A stretch of DNA of 64,000 nt from Alphaproteobacteria bacterium (GTDB lineage Bacteria; Pseudomonadota; Alphaproteobacteria; RF32; CAG-239). The notes beneath the pieces are model-generated. The model was not told the DNA's origin, searched no databases, and worked only from the letters and a program-made list of their open reading frames with translations. A program made the translations under genes and the position numbers. The stretch is taken from contig CAAFZY010000040.1 in NCBI GenBank assembly GCA_900767645.1, forward strand, positions 9,947-73,946, read 5' to 3'. Shown piece after piece: positions 45,348-54,469 of this stretch (its first letter is position 1; every line of letters starts with the position of its first letter).

Positions 45348-46523
45348 CTATTTTTGAGCGTAAGCAGAGTTAGGAGTATAAGAAGTTACCATACAAGCCT
45401 GATTACTGCGTTTTAAAACCGTGCAGGCGCGGGCGGCATCGGCTTTAGCCATGCCGATAAGCTTAGAGCGATAAACGGTTTTGCTTCCGGCGGCAACTTT
45501 TTCAATATGCAGTCCGCGAACGGCAAATTTGCCGGCAAGTTTGTTTTTTATTTTTTGACCATGAGCTTGCGCTTTGGCGTATGAGCCGAACGAGCCGATT
45601 TGAATTGCCCAATTTCCGCCTTTTGATGAGTTTGAGGCGTAAGATTTTGGAGCCGCTTTAGCTGTTTTGGTTTGCGGAGCGGCTTTATCGATTTCGGTAT
45701 GCAGGCGGTTATAGTCAATTAAAGAAGAAAGCTCCATATTACCCAAAGCTTTATCCATCATGGCATAAACTTTTTTGTCGCGGTCGGCGGAAAAATCGTG
45801 TCCCATGGTAACGGCGATAACGCGATGATTTCCGCGGCGCGCCGAGGTTACAATATTGTAGCCTGAAGCGGCGGTGTAGCCGGTTTTAAGACCGTCGGCG
45901 CCGTCAAAATCTTTTAATAAGTCATTGTGAGATTTGTAGGTGCGGCCTTCATATTCAAACTGCGGAATGGAAAACCAAGAGTAATATTGCGGAAAGTGGT
46001 GATAAATGGCTGCCGCTAAAACGGCCATGTCGCGAGCAGTGGTTTTTTGCTGAGAATTCGGCAGTCCGGAGGCGTTTTTGAAAGTGGTATCTTTCATGCC
46101 GAGCTCATGAGCGGTTTTGGTCATTAAAACAGCAAAAGACCTTTCATCTTTGGCAAGCGACTCTCCTAAAACAGTGGCGCAATCGTTGGCGGATTTAATA
46201 ATTGTGGCTAAAATGGCGGTGCGCACATCAATGGTTTTACCGGCGATTAACCCGAGGCGGGAAGGTGAGCGATTAGCGGCATTGCGAGATACTTTTAAGT
46301 TGTCATCAAGGCTTAATGTGCCGTTTTCAAGCGCGTTGAAGGTTATGTATAATGTCATTAATTTGGTTAAAGAGGCGGGGTAACGCAGCGCATTGGCATT
46401 ATCGGCGTATAAAACGCTGCCGCTTTGGGCGTCAATCAAGATGGAAGAAGTTGTGGCATGGGTTTTAGCGGCGCAGAAACATAAAAGAGCCCAAACAACA
46501 AAAAATAACTTAACGCATTTCAT
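45348..46523 (-). CDS. D-alanyl-D-alanine carboxypeptidase (PBP5/6 type) with SPOR domain
   Basis: 391 residues. Signal peptide (residues 1-23, FFVVWALLCFCAAKTHA), then the penicillin-binding motifs S51-L-T-K54, S111-A-N113 and K213-T-G215. A linker leads to a SPOR peptidoglycan-binding domain at about 308-391 (GNWAIQIGSFGSYAKAQAHG). Trims stem pentapeptides in the periplasm; SPOR directs it to denuded glycan at division sites. First gene before the MipZ-like ATPase. Confidence 0.92.
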   Translation of the reverse strand: MKCVKLFFVVWALLCFCAAKTHATTSSILIDAQSGSVLYADNANALRYPASLTKLMTLYITFNALENGTLSLDDNLKVSRNAANRSPSRLGLIAGKTIDVRTAILATIIKSANDCATVLGESLAKDERSFAVLMTKTAHELGMKDTTFKNASGLPNSQQKTTARDMAVLAAAIYHHFPQYYSWFSIPQFEYEGRTYKSHNDLLKDFDGADGLKTGYTAASGYNIVTSARRGNHRVIAVTMGHDFSADRDKKVYAMMDKALGNMELSSLIDYNRLHTEIDKAAPQTKTAKAAPKSYASNSSKGGNWAIQIGSFGSYAKAQAHGQKIKNKLAGKFAVRGLHIEKVAAGSKTVYRSKLIGMAKADAARACTVLKRSNQACMVTSYTPNSAYAQK

Positions 46524-46697
46524 AATTTTTTATCTCTTAACTTTAGTTGGTTGATTTGTTAGGTGTAAAATAAGGCTAAAAGTCAAACAAAGAGTTAATG
46601 AAAGTAATTTTTTATAATGTTTTGATAAATTTTTGAAAGCGACAATAATTTTTATTGACTTTTGCGGTGAATGTTTGTAAAAGGAGCTAAAGTTTAT

Positions 46698-46774
46698 GGC
46701 GGACGTAGCTCAGTTGGTAGAGCCCCGGTTTGTGGTACCGGTTGTCGTCGGTTCGAGCCCGATCGTCCGCCCCA
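46698..46774 (+). tRNA. tRNA-His (anticodon GTG)
   Basis: 77 nt including encoded CCA. Acceptor GGCGGACG/CGTCCGCC includes the extra G-1 opposite C73 typical of His tRNA; anticodon loop TTGTGGT gives GTG. D arm AGCTCAGTTGGTAGAGC and T arm CGGTTCGAGCCCG are intact. A weak promoter (TTGACT at 46655, 17 bp, TAAAAG) precedes it. Confidence 0.96.
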
Positions 46775-46781
46775 ATAACAA

Positions 46782-46805
46782 TCCGCCGCAAGGCGGTTTT
46801 TTTTA
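46782..46805 (+). terminator. Intrinsic terminator of tRNA-His
   Basis: TCCGCC-GCAA-GGCGG hairpin with a GCAA tetraloop and eight Ts. Confidence 0.9.
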
Positions 46806-47001
46806 TGCCAAAAGGTAGGAGCTTGAATTTTTTCTTGCAAGCAGGGTTAAAAAATGCTAGTTTAAGAATATAACCATCTAATTATGTCTATTATTCAAGC
46901 TTTCATATTTTTTTATTCGGTTTTCCGGATAGAATTTTTATGTTTTGCTTAAATGTTTATTCATAAAGAAACCTGATGGAAAATAATTAAAAACTCACGA
47001 T

Positions 47002-47373
47002 ATGAAAGCAAAGAAGAAAAATCTCATCATCGGCATTATAGAAGCCGTTGCATCGTATGTGTTGGGGATGTTTGCGCTATGCGAGATATGGCAACAGAAC
47101 ATACCGGCATCAAATTGGAAGTTTTTATTGCCGCTGGCGGTGGCGATTGTATTGATGTATATCGCCATCCAACGCATACCGCAATGGATTGCCCTGATAG
47201 GGTTCTCGGCGACGGCTTTGTTCTTGGTGTTCTCGGAAGGTGAGCCAGATAAAACGCCGGTTATGATTGCCGCCGTAATAGCGGTGTGTGCGTTTATAAC
47301 CTATGCGCCGAATTACAAAAAGTACGATGGTGAGGAAGAGGAAAAATCAGACCATGAAGATGAAAGCATTTAG
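47002..47373 (+). CDS. Small membrane protein of atypical composition, unknown
   Basis: 123 residues with three or four hydrophobic segments (about 8-28, 40-58, 62-80, 86-105) and a very acidic tail (DGEEEEKSDHEDESI). No Shine-Dalgarno precedes the ATG (AAAACTCACGAT). It uses more C/G-ending codons (ATC, CTC, CTG, GCG) than neighbouring genes. Both traits suggest acquisition from another phylum, possibly Bacteroidota, next to a tRNA gene. No family recognised. Confidence 0.65.
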   Translation: MKAKKKNLIIGIIEAVASYVLGMFALCEIWQQNIPASNWKFLLPLAVAIVLMYIAIQRIPQWIALIGFSATALFLVFSEGEPDKTPVMIAAVIAVCAFITYAPNYKKYDGEEEEKSDHEDESI

Positions 47374-47387
47374 GTCTGATAACAGAA

Positions 47388-47428
47388 AAAATTCCCTTAT
47401 GCCGTTTGGTGTAAGGGAATTTTGTTTT
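47388..47428 (+). terminator. Intrinsic terminator of the 47002 gene
   Basis: AAATTCCCTTA and TAAGGGAATTT arms with a 12-nt loop, then TTGTTTTT. Confidence 0.85.
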
Positions 47429-47813
47429 TAAATAAAGCGTGAGTTTAAAAATAAAAAAGGGAGATACCTCACGGCAGCTCCCTTAAAAATTAAAACAATG
47501 GCGATCCACACGAAGTGCGATCGTAATGCAAAGATAAAGGAAATCAAATCCTTTCAAACAAGCTCGTTTCACAACGAACGTGTTCATCTTATATATATTA
47601 TTATGGCAAAAGCTCCTTTAGACAAACAAACATGGGTTAATCTTGAAAAACAGCATGCAGGTTGCTAAGGAGATAAGTTATAAAGTAATTGCTTAAAAAT
47701 TTGAAATTAAGCGGACAATACGCCTGAAAAAACATTTTGTCAATAATTTTTTGTAAAAAATAGATTGAAAGAGCGTTTTAAACGCTTATCTAGCGGATAT
47801 AAGGAGAAAAATT
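47429..47813. other. 385-bp gap without a confident gene; hairpins and a weak 56-codon frame
   Basis: Contains AAGGGAG...CTCCCTT arms around 47458-47485 followed by an A-rich run, short dyads (TCGTT/AACGA near 47561-47574), and a 56-residue frame from 47498 to 47668 (MAIHTKCDRNAKIKEIK start) with no ribosome site and no similarity I can name. It could hold a small RNA, but nothing is decisive. An AAGGAG site before 47814 belongs to the nitroreductase. Confidence 0.35.
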
Positions 47814-48416
47814 ATGCATAAATGTTTTTTACACGCGCTTGCCATGCGGCGCTCGATTTACGGCTTGGATAACAAAATTTCGCTTTCAGATAGCGAGTTG
47901 CGGGAAAATTTGGCAGAAGTTATTAAAAACACGCCGAGTGCTTACAATGCGCAATCAGCGCGAGTTGTGCTTTTGTTAAATGAACAGCACCAAAAATTAT
48001 GGCAGATTGTACTTGAAAGTCTTTATCCGTTGGTGTTGCCGGAAAAACGAGCGGCGACCGAAAGCAAAATAAAAGATTCGTTTGCGGCGGGTTATGGCAC
48101 AATTTTGTTTTTTGAAGATGCCAAAGCTTTGGAGTCGGTACAAAATAAGTTTCCGCTTTATAAAGATAATTTCAGCATTTGGGCAGAGCAGGCAAACGGT
48201 ATGCTGCAATACGCGGTATGGATGATGTTGGCCGCGGCCGGAATCGGGGCGAGTTTGCAGCATTATAACCCGCTTATAGATGATAAAGTTAAACAAACAT
48301 GGAATTTGCCGCTATCTTGGCAGTTGAAGGCACAAATGCCGTTTGGAGGCATAAAAACTCCGCCGACTGATAAAACTTTTATGCCGATTGCGGAAAGATT
48401 GAAGGTTTTTGCCTGA
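47814..48416 (+). CDS. Nitroreductase-family flavoprotein
   Basis: 200 residues. The start HALAMRRSIYGLDNKISLSD with the basic FMN-phosphate-binding arginine pair, then NTPSAYNAQSARVVLL, and GIGASLQHYNPLIDDKVKQTWNLP with AQMPFGGIKTPP match the FMN-dependent nitroreductase fold (YdgI/Frm2-like short branch). Probably an NAD(P)H oxidoreductase on quinone or nitro compounds. RBS AAGGAGAAAAA. Stands alone. Confidence 0.85.
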   Translation: MHKCFLHALAMRRSIYGLDNKISLSDSELRENLAEVIKNTPSAYNAQSARVVLLLNEQHQKLWQIVLESLYPLVLPEKRAATESKIKDSFAAGYGTILFFEDAKALESVQNKFPLYKDNFSIWAEQANGMLQYAVWMMLAAAGIGASLQHYNPLIDDKVKQTWNLPLSWQLKAQMPFGGIKTPPTDKTFMPIAERLKVFA

Positions 48417-48609
48417 AACAAGACAGAAAAATTTAAAAACTCCGGCAGTTTTTAATTAAATTTTTACTTCAGATGACTACAAATAAGCTTGATGTGTTGT
48501 ATGTTACAGAAATGTGAACATTTTGCTATAATCGGCTGATTTGCTGGAACTTTTATGTTTTTTGTGCTACGATACAAAATATATTAAGCCAGTCTTGTGA
48601 GGTGAAATT

Positions 48610-49401
48610 ATGTATTTATGGGTTGTATTAGCAACGTTTATTACGGTTTTGCTGTCATATAATTTGTCAGTAAGACCGGATATGGACAGAGCTTTTGCAG
48701 AAACAAAAGCAAGCGTTGTTATTGCCAAATTTAGGGCGTTGCATAACGGGGTTAAAGACTATTTAAATTCTCAAGCGCCTGAAAAAACAGGTCAGGCTCG
48801 TGTAACATATTATCCCGGTACCGGTGTAAATGTTTCAACACCGGAAGGTTCGCAAGCTTCATCTTTAACAGTTGATGACATCAGAAATTATTTGCCGGTC
48901 GGCTATATTAAGGCAGATGAAACCTTAGACGATATTGCCAACATTACCGGCGGCGGAAAAATTGTCAGTAAGGTTTTTTGCTTTGACGAGGGCGAAACCA
49001 ATGTACAATGCACTTCCGGAGTTGACGGAAGCTGTTGCAGCAATGAATGTATTGCCGATGACGATTGTTCCAGTATATATGTTGTTTCGTTTACACAAAT
49101 GCCCACAAGGTGGATTAATAAAATTTCCAATATGCCGAATGCCGATATGATGGGCGCCCTAACCCATATGCGCGGTTATGGCAAAGATATCGGCTATACC
49201 GATATTAAAAACGGCAAAGTGATTTTGAGCGGCGGACAAGCCGTTCAGCATTATGACGAGTACGGCAATCCGGTTGGCGAACGAGCTTTTGAAAGTTTTG
49301 AAATTTTCGGAGCAATTAAAAACGACGCTGATTTTCAGGATATGGGCTGTGACAAAGAAAATGTTCATTGCTTGTTTACAATACAACAAATTTACGGTTA
49401 G
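48610..49401 (+). CDS. Membrane-anchored pilus-associated protein (PilV/PilS-like), unknown
   Basis: 263 residues. The hydrophobic N-terminus (MYLWVVLATFITVLLSYNL) followed by a helical stretch (DMDRAFAETKASVVIAKFRALHNGVKDYL) looks like a pilin helix without a prepilin cleavage site. The secreted part has a cysteine cluster at about residues 135-160 (CFDEGETNVQC, CCSNEC, DDC), probably disulphide-bonded. It ends where the RBS of the giant pilin-like gene begins, so the two form an operon. RBS GAGGTGA. Confidence 0.7.
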   Translation: MYLWVVLATFITVLLSYNLSVRPDMDRAFAETKASVVIAKFRALHNGVKDYLNSQAPEKTGQARVTYYPGTGVNVSTPEGSQASSLTVDDIRNYLPVGYIKADETLDDIANITGGGKIVSKVFCFDEGETNVQCTSGVDGSCCSNECIADDDCSSIYVVSFTQMPTRWINKISNMPNADMMGALTHMRGYGKDIGYTDIKNGKVILSGGQAVQHYDEYGNPVGERAFESFEIFGAIKNDADFQDMGCDKENVHCLFTIQQIYG

Positions 49402-49411
49402 GAGAAAACAA

Positions 49412-52400
49412 ATGAAAACGCAATATAAAAACTTTATCAGTAAAGTGAACCAGACCGGCAGCCTTATGATTGAGGCAATGGCAATGTTGGCGTTAATTTC
49501 ATTAGTTACGCCTACTTTGTATAAAAAGTCGGCTGAACGAACAACCGAATTGCAGGATATTAACACCGCAACGCATGTTCGCACCATTATGAAAGCGGTT
49601 GACAACTATGTTACAGCCAACTATCAGAGCTTGCTTGAAGATCAGCTTCGTAACGACGGCGCCGTTTATGAAGTTGACCTTGAACACGGAGGAACAACCG
49701 GCGGCATTCATGACTTTTTCCCATACGGCTATAAGTTTGATGATTTGAAAAACTTCGGTATGCCGAAAGTTATGTTAAAACGGCAAGGGTTATCAATTAC
49801 CTCTTTTGTTCAGTTACCTAAAAAGTCAGATATCGGCGAAATGCGTGCCGCTCGTATTGCCTCAATGGTAGGCAGCAACGGCGGTTATGTTACCGACAGC
49901 AAAAACGCGCAAGGCGTGGGAGGTGTTTGGAGCTTAACGCAGGCCGATTTGGACGCCTTAGGGTTTGATACCAACAAGGGCTCGGTGGTTGTGGCGTCAT
50001 CCGATGCTATTAATTCGGCCTCTTCCGGCGCGCTTGAAAATGAAAAATATTTGCAAAGAACTCGTGTCGATTCGCAAGACCAGTTATGGCGCAACACAAT
50101 GGTTACCGACCTTTATATGGGCGGTGTTACCGGTGTTGACGATATGTATAAAATTTTGGGTGTCGATCAGTTGATTATGGGTAGCACCGACACGGTAAAC
50201 AACACGGAAAGCTTAGTTTTAACCGAAGACGCGCAAGGCGGCGGATCGGCTTGGATGGCGGGCGCTTTGTCGGCCTTGAACAATGCCTTTAAGCTGGAAG
50301 GCGATGCCGATAACCCGACACTTACATTTACCGGCAATTCCGGTACCATTATGTCGGCAGATACTGTATCTTTTGACTTATACCCGGGGTATAACGGCGC
50401 GGACGGAACCGTCGGGCTTGAAGTTGAGCCGTTCGGACAAACCGTTACCACTGATTATTCCACCACGGTAAAAAATGATTTAACCGCAACCGGCAATACG
50501 GCTGTGGCAACCGGCGGAGTTGCAAACACATTTAAAGCAGGTCCGGACGGTAGCTATATTACCGCTGAAAATGAAAAAGTTTCATTGCAGGGCGGACAAT
50601 TGGAAGTTTTAGCCAATGGTGAAAACGGTGTTTCAACCACCAATATCAAAACCGCTAACACCAATTTAACCGGTAATGTTAAAGTTGGAGTGGGCGATGT
50701 GGCTCCGACCGTTGTTAATAATCCGCGGCTTAATGTTCAGGGCGATGCGTATGTTGCCAATAACTTAGAAGTGGGCAACACTTTATATACTCAAAAATTT
50801 AATGCCGCAGAGCTTCATGCCGGCGGTGACGCAGCCAACAGCGCCGATAATGAGCGTTGGTTGCATGCAACCCGTACCGGTGTTACGGTTACCAGTCCTG
50901 ATACCAAAAACACTCGTTTAGTAATTTCAGCCGATGAAACCGGCTTATATAATCAGGACGGACGCGAAAGCACGGAAAGTTCGGCAGTGGTGTTAGGCGC
51001 AAGCGGCGCCAGCCTGCGGGCTAAACAAATGGCGGAAGTTTATACCACTGATACTGACGGTAATGTTAAATTGCAAGAAAACGCATTGATTATTGACGGT
51101 AAAACCACCGGCGATAACAAAGCCGATATTACCGCCAACGCTAATGATATTAACTTTAACGCTGCTACCACTTCGGTAAATGACGGTATCTTTCAGGTTA
51201 GAGGGGCAACGGCGGATTCTAATCAGGAAAACAGCTTTTATGTAAATACGGAAAATAACGGCTTGGTTTTGGCGGAAGCCAACCGCACCACGATTAAACC
51301 GCGCGCTTTTCATAATGGAGATAAACGTATCGGCGGTGCGTTTGATGTCCGCGACAGCGCCGATAGAAAGATTTTGAATGTTATGCCGAACGGTTTAGAA
51401 GGAGCAGTTGACGAAAACAAATATCCATACCCGATTGGTACGGTTGATATTGACAGCCAGTCATTCAGCTTATCGGATATGAGTGGTGTCGGACACCGCA
51501 TTTTAGAAGTTGATATTGACAATTCTTTGTCACAAGCGACAGATGATAATAATTCTACCCGCGGGAGCGTTTATATCCGTCGCGGCGCGGTTGAATTAGA
51601 ATCGCCGAGCGGCACCGGATATGTGGCTGATGCCGGCGTTGGCTATATTGAAGCCGGACGTTTTGTGGCAAACACCAAGTTTGACGGCACGAAAATTGAT
51701 GACCCGACAGATGCATATTCAATAGACTACAATAACGATAGATGGGGAGTAGGTGCATCTGATGGTGCTTATGACCGCTATATGGTTAATCCTGCGTATA
51801 CTTCGGTTATGCATGATATTAAGCTCACCACCCGCGGCGGCGCGCGTTTGAGCGATATTTTGCCTGACTTTATCAATAAAGGTATTTATGTTGTAAATAA
51901 TACTTACGTTGATACCGGCTTTAGTTTGGATAGTATTGTTGCCACAGGAACTGAAGGGGGTAGAATTACGGTTTCAGCTAATGCCGAGGTTAAAGATATT
52001 GACACCATACAAGGCAGTATCGGCGGTAAAAACTTATGGGCTTCGCCGTTTATGGGCGTGGTTCCGGCGCCGATATGTCCTCCGGGGCATGCCCGCGTGA
52101 TTACCATTACGCCGGCCGGCTTTTTAATGTCGCAAGCCGGACAAATGGTTAAAGAAGAACACTATGTCGGGGATAAGCGTTTTGTTGTTGATGAAACCAA
52201 AGAATTAAATAAGCTCGGTGATGTTAATTTGCCGGATAATGAAACCACAATTACCGGTGCGTATTCTACCAGCACATCAATCGCCGACGCTGCCGGCAAC
52301 AGCCGCCAAATATACTATCTGGGACACTCAACCGAGCCGTCGGCAACTTATGGCGGCTCGCCGTACTCGCCGACTCCGCTTTACTTTCAGCAAAGCACGT

Positions 52401-52828
52401 GGTTGAAGAGCCGTGTTCAGCCGCAAGATAATGACAAAGCAGGCTCATGTAATCCATCATTAGGCAGTGGCGAAGGTTGCACTAACTTTGTCGGGTGGTC
52501 GGCGATTATGGGATTTGCGTATCCGGTAAGTTTGTATAAAAATATTATTCAAAACATTATCGGAAGCTTGCCGGCGGATGGCGATGTTTATTGGAACATC
52601 TTTCCGGTCAGAGTTAAAACTCTGGAAGCTTATGCCACGGTTTATTGTTATTTTGATCGGACTAACATATATTATCAAAAGGGTGAAAAGGGCTTACAAG
52701 ATCAATATACCGATAAATACGATCAATTAAATAAATTCAGGATGAGTACTCCCGGAAATCGTACAAAAGACAGCACTTACCTTGATAGGTTAAATGATCC
52801 GAGCTTAAAATATAAAGAACCGTGGTAA
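49412..52828 (+). CDS. Giant prepilin-like surface protein (PilV-type tip adhesin candidate)
   Basis: 1138 residues from the ATG at 49412, which has TAGGAGAAAAC upstream; the frame is open back to 49253 but overlaps the previous gene. A type III/IV prepilin site sits at residues 16-21: G16 cleaved before S17-L-M-I-E21, placing Glu at +5, then the hydrophobic helix. The bulk is Asn/Thr/Gly-rich short-strand sequence (e.g. NTNLTGNVKVG, NLEVGNTLYT) like beta-fibres of phage tails or PilV adhesins, with a cysteine-containing C-terminal domain (PICPPGHARVI). Probably a pilus-tip adhesin. Confidence 0.78.
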   Translation: MKTQYKNFISKVNQTGSLMIEAMAMLALISLVTPTLYKKSAERTTELQDINTATHVRTIMKAVDNYVTANYQSLLEDQLRNDGAVYEVDLEHGGTTGGIHDFFPYGYKFDDLKNFGMPKVMLKRQGLSITSFVQLPKKSDIGEMRAARIASMVGSNGGYVTDSKNAQGVGGVWSLTQADLDALGFDTNKGSVVVASSDAINSASSGALENEKYLQRTRVDSQDQLWRNTMVTDLYMGGVTGVDDMYKILGVDQLIMGSTDTVNNTESLVLTEDAQGGGSAWMAGALSALNNAFKLEGDADNPTLTFTGNSGTIMSADTVSFDLYPGYNGADGTVGLEVEPFGQTVTTDYSTTVKNDLTATGNTAVATGGVANTFKAGPDGSYITAENEKVSLQGGQLEVLANGENGVSTTNIKTANTNLTGNVKVGVGDVAPTVVNNPRLNVQGDAYVANNLEVGNTLYTQKFNAAELHAGGDAANSADNERWLHATRTGVTVTSPDTKNTRLVISADETGLYNQDGRESTESSAVVLGASGASLRAKQMAEVYTTDTDGNVKLQENALIIDGKTTGDNKADITANANDINFNAATTSVNDGIFQVRGATADSNQENSFYVNTENNGLVLAEANRTTIKPRAFHNGDKRIGGAFDVRDSADRKILNVMPNGLEGAVDENKYPYPIGTVDIDSQSFSLSDMSGVGHRILEVDIDNSLSQATDDNNSTRGSVYIRRGAVELESPSGTGYVADAGVGYIEAGRFVANTKFDGTKIDDPTDAYSIDYNNDRWGVGASDGAYDRYMVNPAYTSVMHDIKLTTRGGARLSDILPDFINKGIYVVNNTYVDTGFSLDSIVATGTEGGRITVSANAEVKDIDTIQGSIGGKNLWASPFMGVVPAPICPPGHARVITITPAGFLMSQAGQMVKEEHYVGDKRFVVDETKELNKLGDVNLPDNETTITGAYSTSTSIADAAGNSRQIYYLGHSTEPSATYGGSPYSPTPLYFQQSTWLKSRVQPQDNDKAGSCNPSLGSGEGCTNFVGWSAIMGFAYPVSLYKNIIQNIIGSLPADGDVYWNIFPVRVKTLEAYATVYCYFDRTNIYYQKGEKGLQDQYTDKYDQLNKFRMSTPGNRTKDSTYLDRLNDPSLKYKEPW

Positions 52829-52840
52829 TCGGTGCTTTAC

Positions 52841-52883
52841 AACCAAACAGCCTCTGCTTAAATCAGAGGCTGTTTGGTTTTCA
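52841..52883 (+). terminator. Strong intrinsic terminator of the giant pilin operon
   Basis: A perfect 16-bp stem, AACCAAACAGCCTCTG (52841-52856) with CAGAGGCTGTTTGGTT (52864-52879), 7-nt loop, then Ts. Confidence 0.92.
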
Positions 52884-52890
52884 CATTACA

Positions 52891-52923
52891 AAAAAGGAGC
52901 TGTTTTGTTTACAGCTCCTTTTA
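52891..52923 (-). terminator. Intrinsic terminator of proS
   Basis: AAAAGGAGCTGT / ACAGCTCCTTTT with a 7-nt loop; on the minus strand it ends in a T-run. Confidence 0.85.
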
Positions 52924-52941
52924 AGAGGAATTGTTTAATGC

Positions 52942-54459
52942 CTAATATGAGCGGGCGTAAATAACGTCTAAAGTGGCGTCATCGCCGGTTAATAAGCATT
53001 TGCCGGTAGTTCCGCTTTGGTCAAACGGAATGCAGCGAATGGTTATTTTCATGGCTTTTAAAATTTCTTCCGTTTCGGGTTTGGCGTTCCATTTACCGCG
53101 AACAAAAGCAACTTTGCCATGCTTGCCGTCTTCAATCCACTCATTGCTTTGAGCAAAATAAGCCTTAAACGCTTCCGGCGCGGTAATGTCGGTGCGGATA
53201 TTATCAAGCAAACGCTGCTTGGCTTTGGCGAACATATTGTGCTGAATGTTTTGTAAGCGCTCACCGATATTGGCAATAAATTCAGCGGATTTAACCAACT
53301 CTTTGCCTTCAGGTGTTCCAAGCTTTAAGCGCTCGCGAATCATCATGCCGCCTGATTCAACATCACGCGGACCTATTTCACAAATAACCGGAGCGCCTTT
53401 GCGGGTCCATTCCCAAAACTTGTCAACGCTTGACTTGTTGCGTTTGTCGGTTTTAACTCTGATATTTTTGCCAAAGGCGGTTTGCTTGCTTAACTGTTGT
53501 GTTAAGCTGTTGATATAAGCCATAACTTTTTCTTCATCTTCCGGCTTTTTGATTACCGGAACAATAACAACCTGATACGGTGCAATTGCCGGCGGAACAA
53601 CCATGCCCTCATCATCGGCGTGAGTCATAATTACGCCGCCGATTAAACGGGTTGAAACGCCCCATGAGGTAGTGTAAGCGTATTCCGGCTTGTTATCCTT
53701 GTTGATAAAGGTAATGTTGGCGGATTTGGCAAAATTCTGCCCTAAAAAGTGCGAGGTTCCGGCTTGTAGGGCTTTGCCGTCCTGCATCATCGCTTCAATG
53801 CAGTAGGTGTCAATCGCGCCGGGGAATTTTTCATGCTCGGGCTTGCGGCCGGCAATAACCGGCATGGCTAAAATATCTTCCGCAACTTTGCGGTAAACTT
53901 CAAGCATCTGTTTGGTTTCAGCCTCAGCTTCTTGCGCGGTGGCGTGGGCGGTGTGTCCTTCCTGCCACAAAAATTCACGCGTGCGTAAAAACAGACGTGG
54001 GCGCATTTCCCAACGCACTACGTTTGCCCACTGATTAATCAAAACCGGCAGGTCGCGGTATGATTTAATCCATTTTGAAAACGAATCGGCAATAATGGTT
54101 TCGCTGGTCGGGCGTACGATTAACGGTTCATCAAGTTCCGAATCGGGGGTTAATTTGCCGTCTTTCATGGTTAAACGCGAGTGAGTTACAACCGCCATTT
54201 CTTTGGCGAATCCTTCAACGTGCTCAGCCTCTTTTTGGAAGAAGGAAAGCGGAATAAACAGCGGAAAATAAGCGTTTTCATGTCCGGTTGCTTTAAACTC
54301 GCAGTCAAAAGCTTCACGGATGCAATCCCAAATGCCGTATCCCCACGGTTTGATGACCATGCACCCCGGAGAAACGGAGTTTTCCGCCATGTCGGCTTCG
54401 GCCACAACGGCCTGATACCATTCGGGATAGTTGGTTTTTCGGTTTATTTTAAGTGCCAT
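52942..54459 (-). CDS. proS: Prolyl-tRNA synthetase, archaeal/eukaryotic-type
   Basis: 505 residues. The N-terminus (YPEWYQAVVAEADMAENSVSPG), HVEGFAKEMAVVTHSRL, IVRPTSETIIADSFSKWIKSY and motif 2 WEMRPRLFLRTREFLWQEGHTAHAT are those of the ProS type 3 (archaeal/eukaryotic) enzyme with the C-terminal extension ending in Y; there is no bacterial-type INS editing domain. Most alphaproteobacteria carry a roughly 440-residue bacterial-type ProRS, so this looks like a transferred gene. It precedes nothing in its operon and has its own terminator. Confidence 0.94.
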   Translation of the reverse strand: MALKINRKTNYPEWYQAVVAEADMAENSVSPGCMVIKPWGYGIWDCIREAFDCEFKATGHENAYFPLFIPLSFFQKEAEHVEGFAKEMAVVTHSRLTMKDGKLTPDSELDEPLIVRPTSETIIADSFSKWIKSYRDLPVLINQWANVVRWEMRPRLFLRTREFLWQEGHTAHATAQEAEAETKQMLEVYRKVAEDILAMPVIAGRKPEHEKFPGAIDTYCIEAMMQDGKALQAGTSHFLGQNFAKSANITFINKDNKPEYAYTTSWGVSTRLIGGVIMTHADDEGMVVPPAIAPYQVVIVPVIKKPEDEEKVMAYINSLTQQLSKQTAFGKNIRVKTDKRNKSSVDKFWEWTRKGAPVICEIGPRDVESGGMMIRERLKLGTPEGKELVKSAEFIANIGERLQNIQHNMFAKAKQRLLDNIRTDITAPEAFKAYFAQSNEWIEDGKHGKVAFVRGKWNAKPETEEILKAMKITIRCIPFDQSGTTGKCLLTGDDATLDVIYARSY

Positions 54460-54469
54460 AATCTTTTCC

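Noticed and set aside
47498..47668. 56-codon frame beginning MAIHTKCDRN
   Set aside because: No ribosome site, no recognisable family, internal repeats and hairpins; kept only as part of the gap description.
49253..49411. Upstream extension of the giant pilin-like gene
   Set aside because: Overlaps the preceding gene by 150 bp; the ATG at 49412 has a good Shine-Dalgarno and gives a proper prepilin leader.
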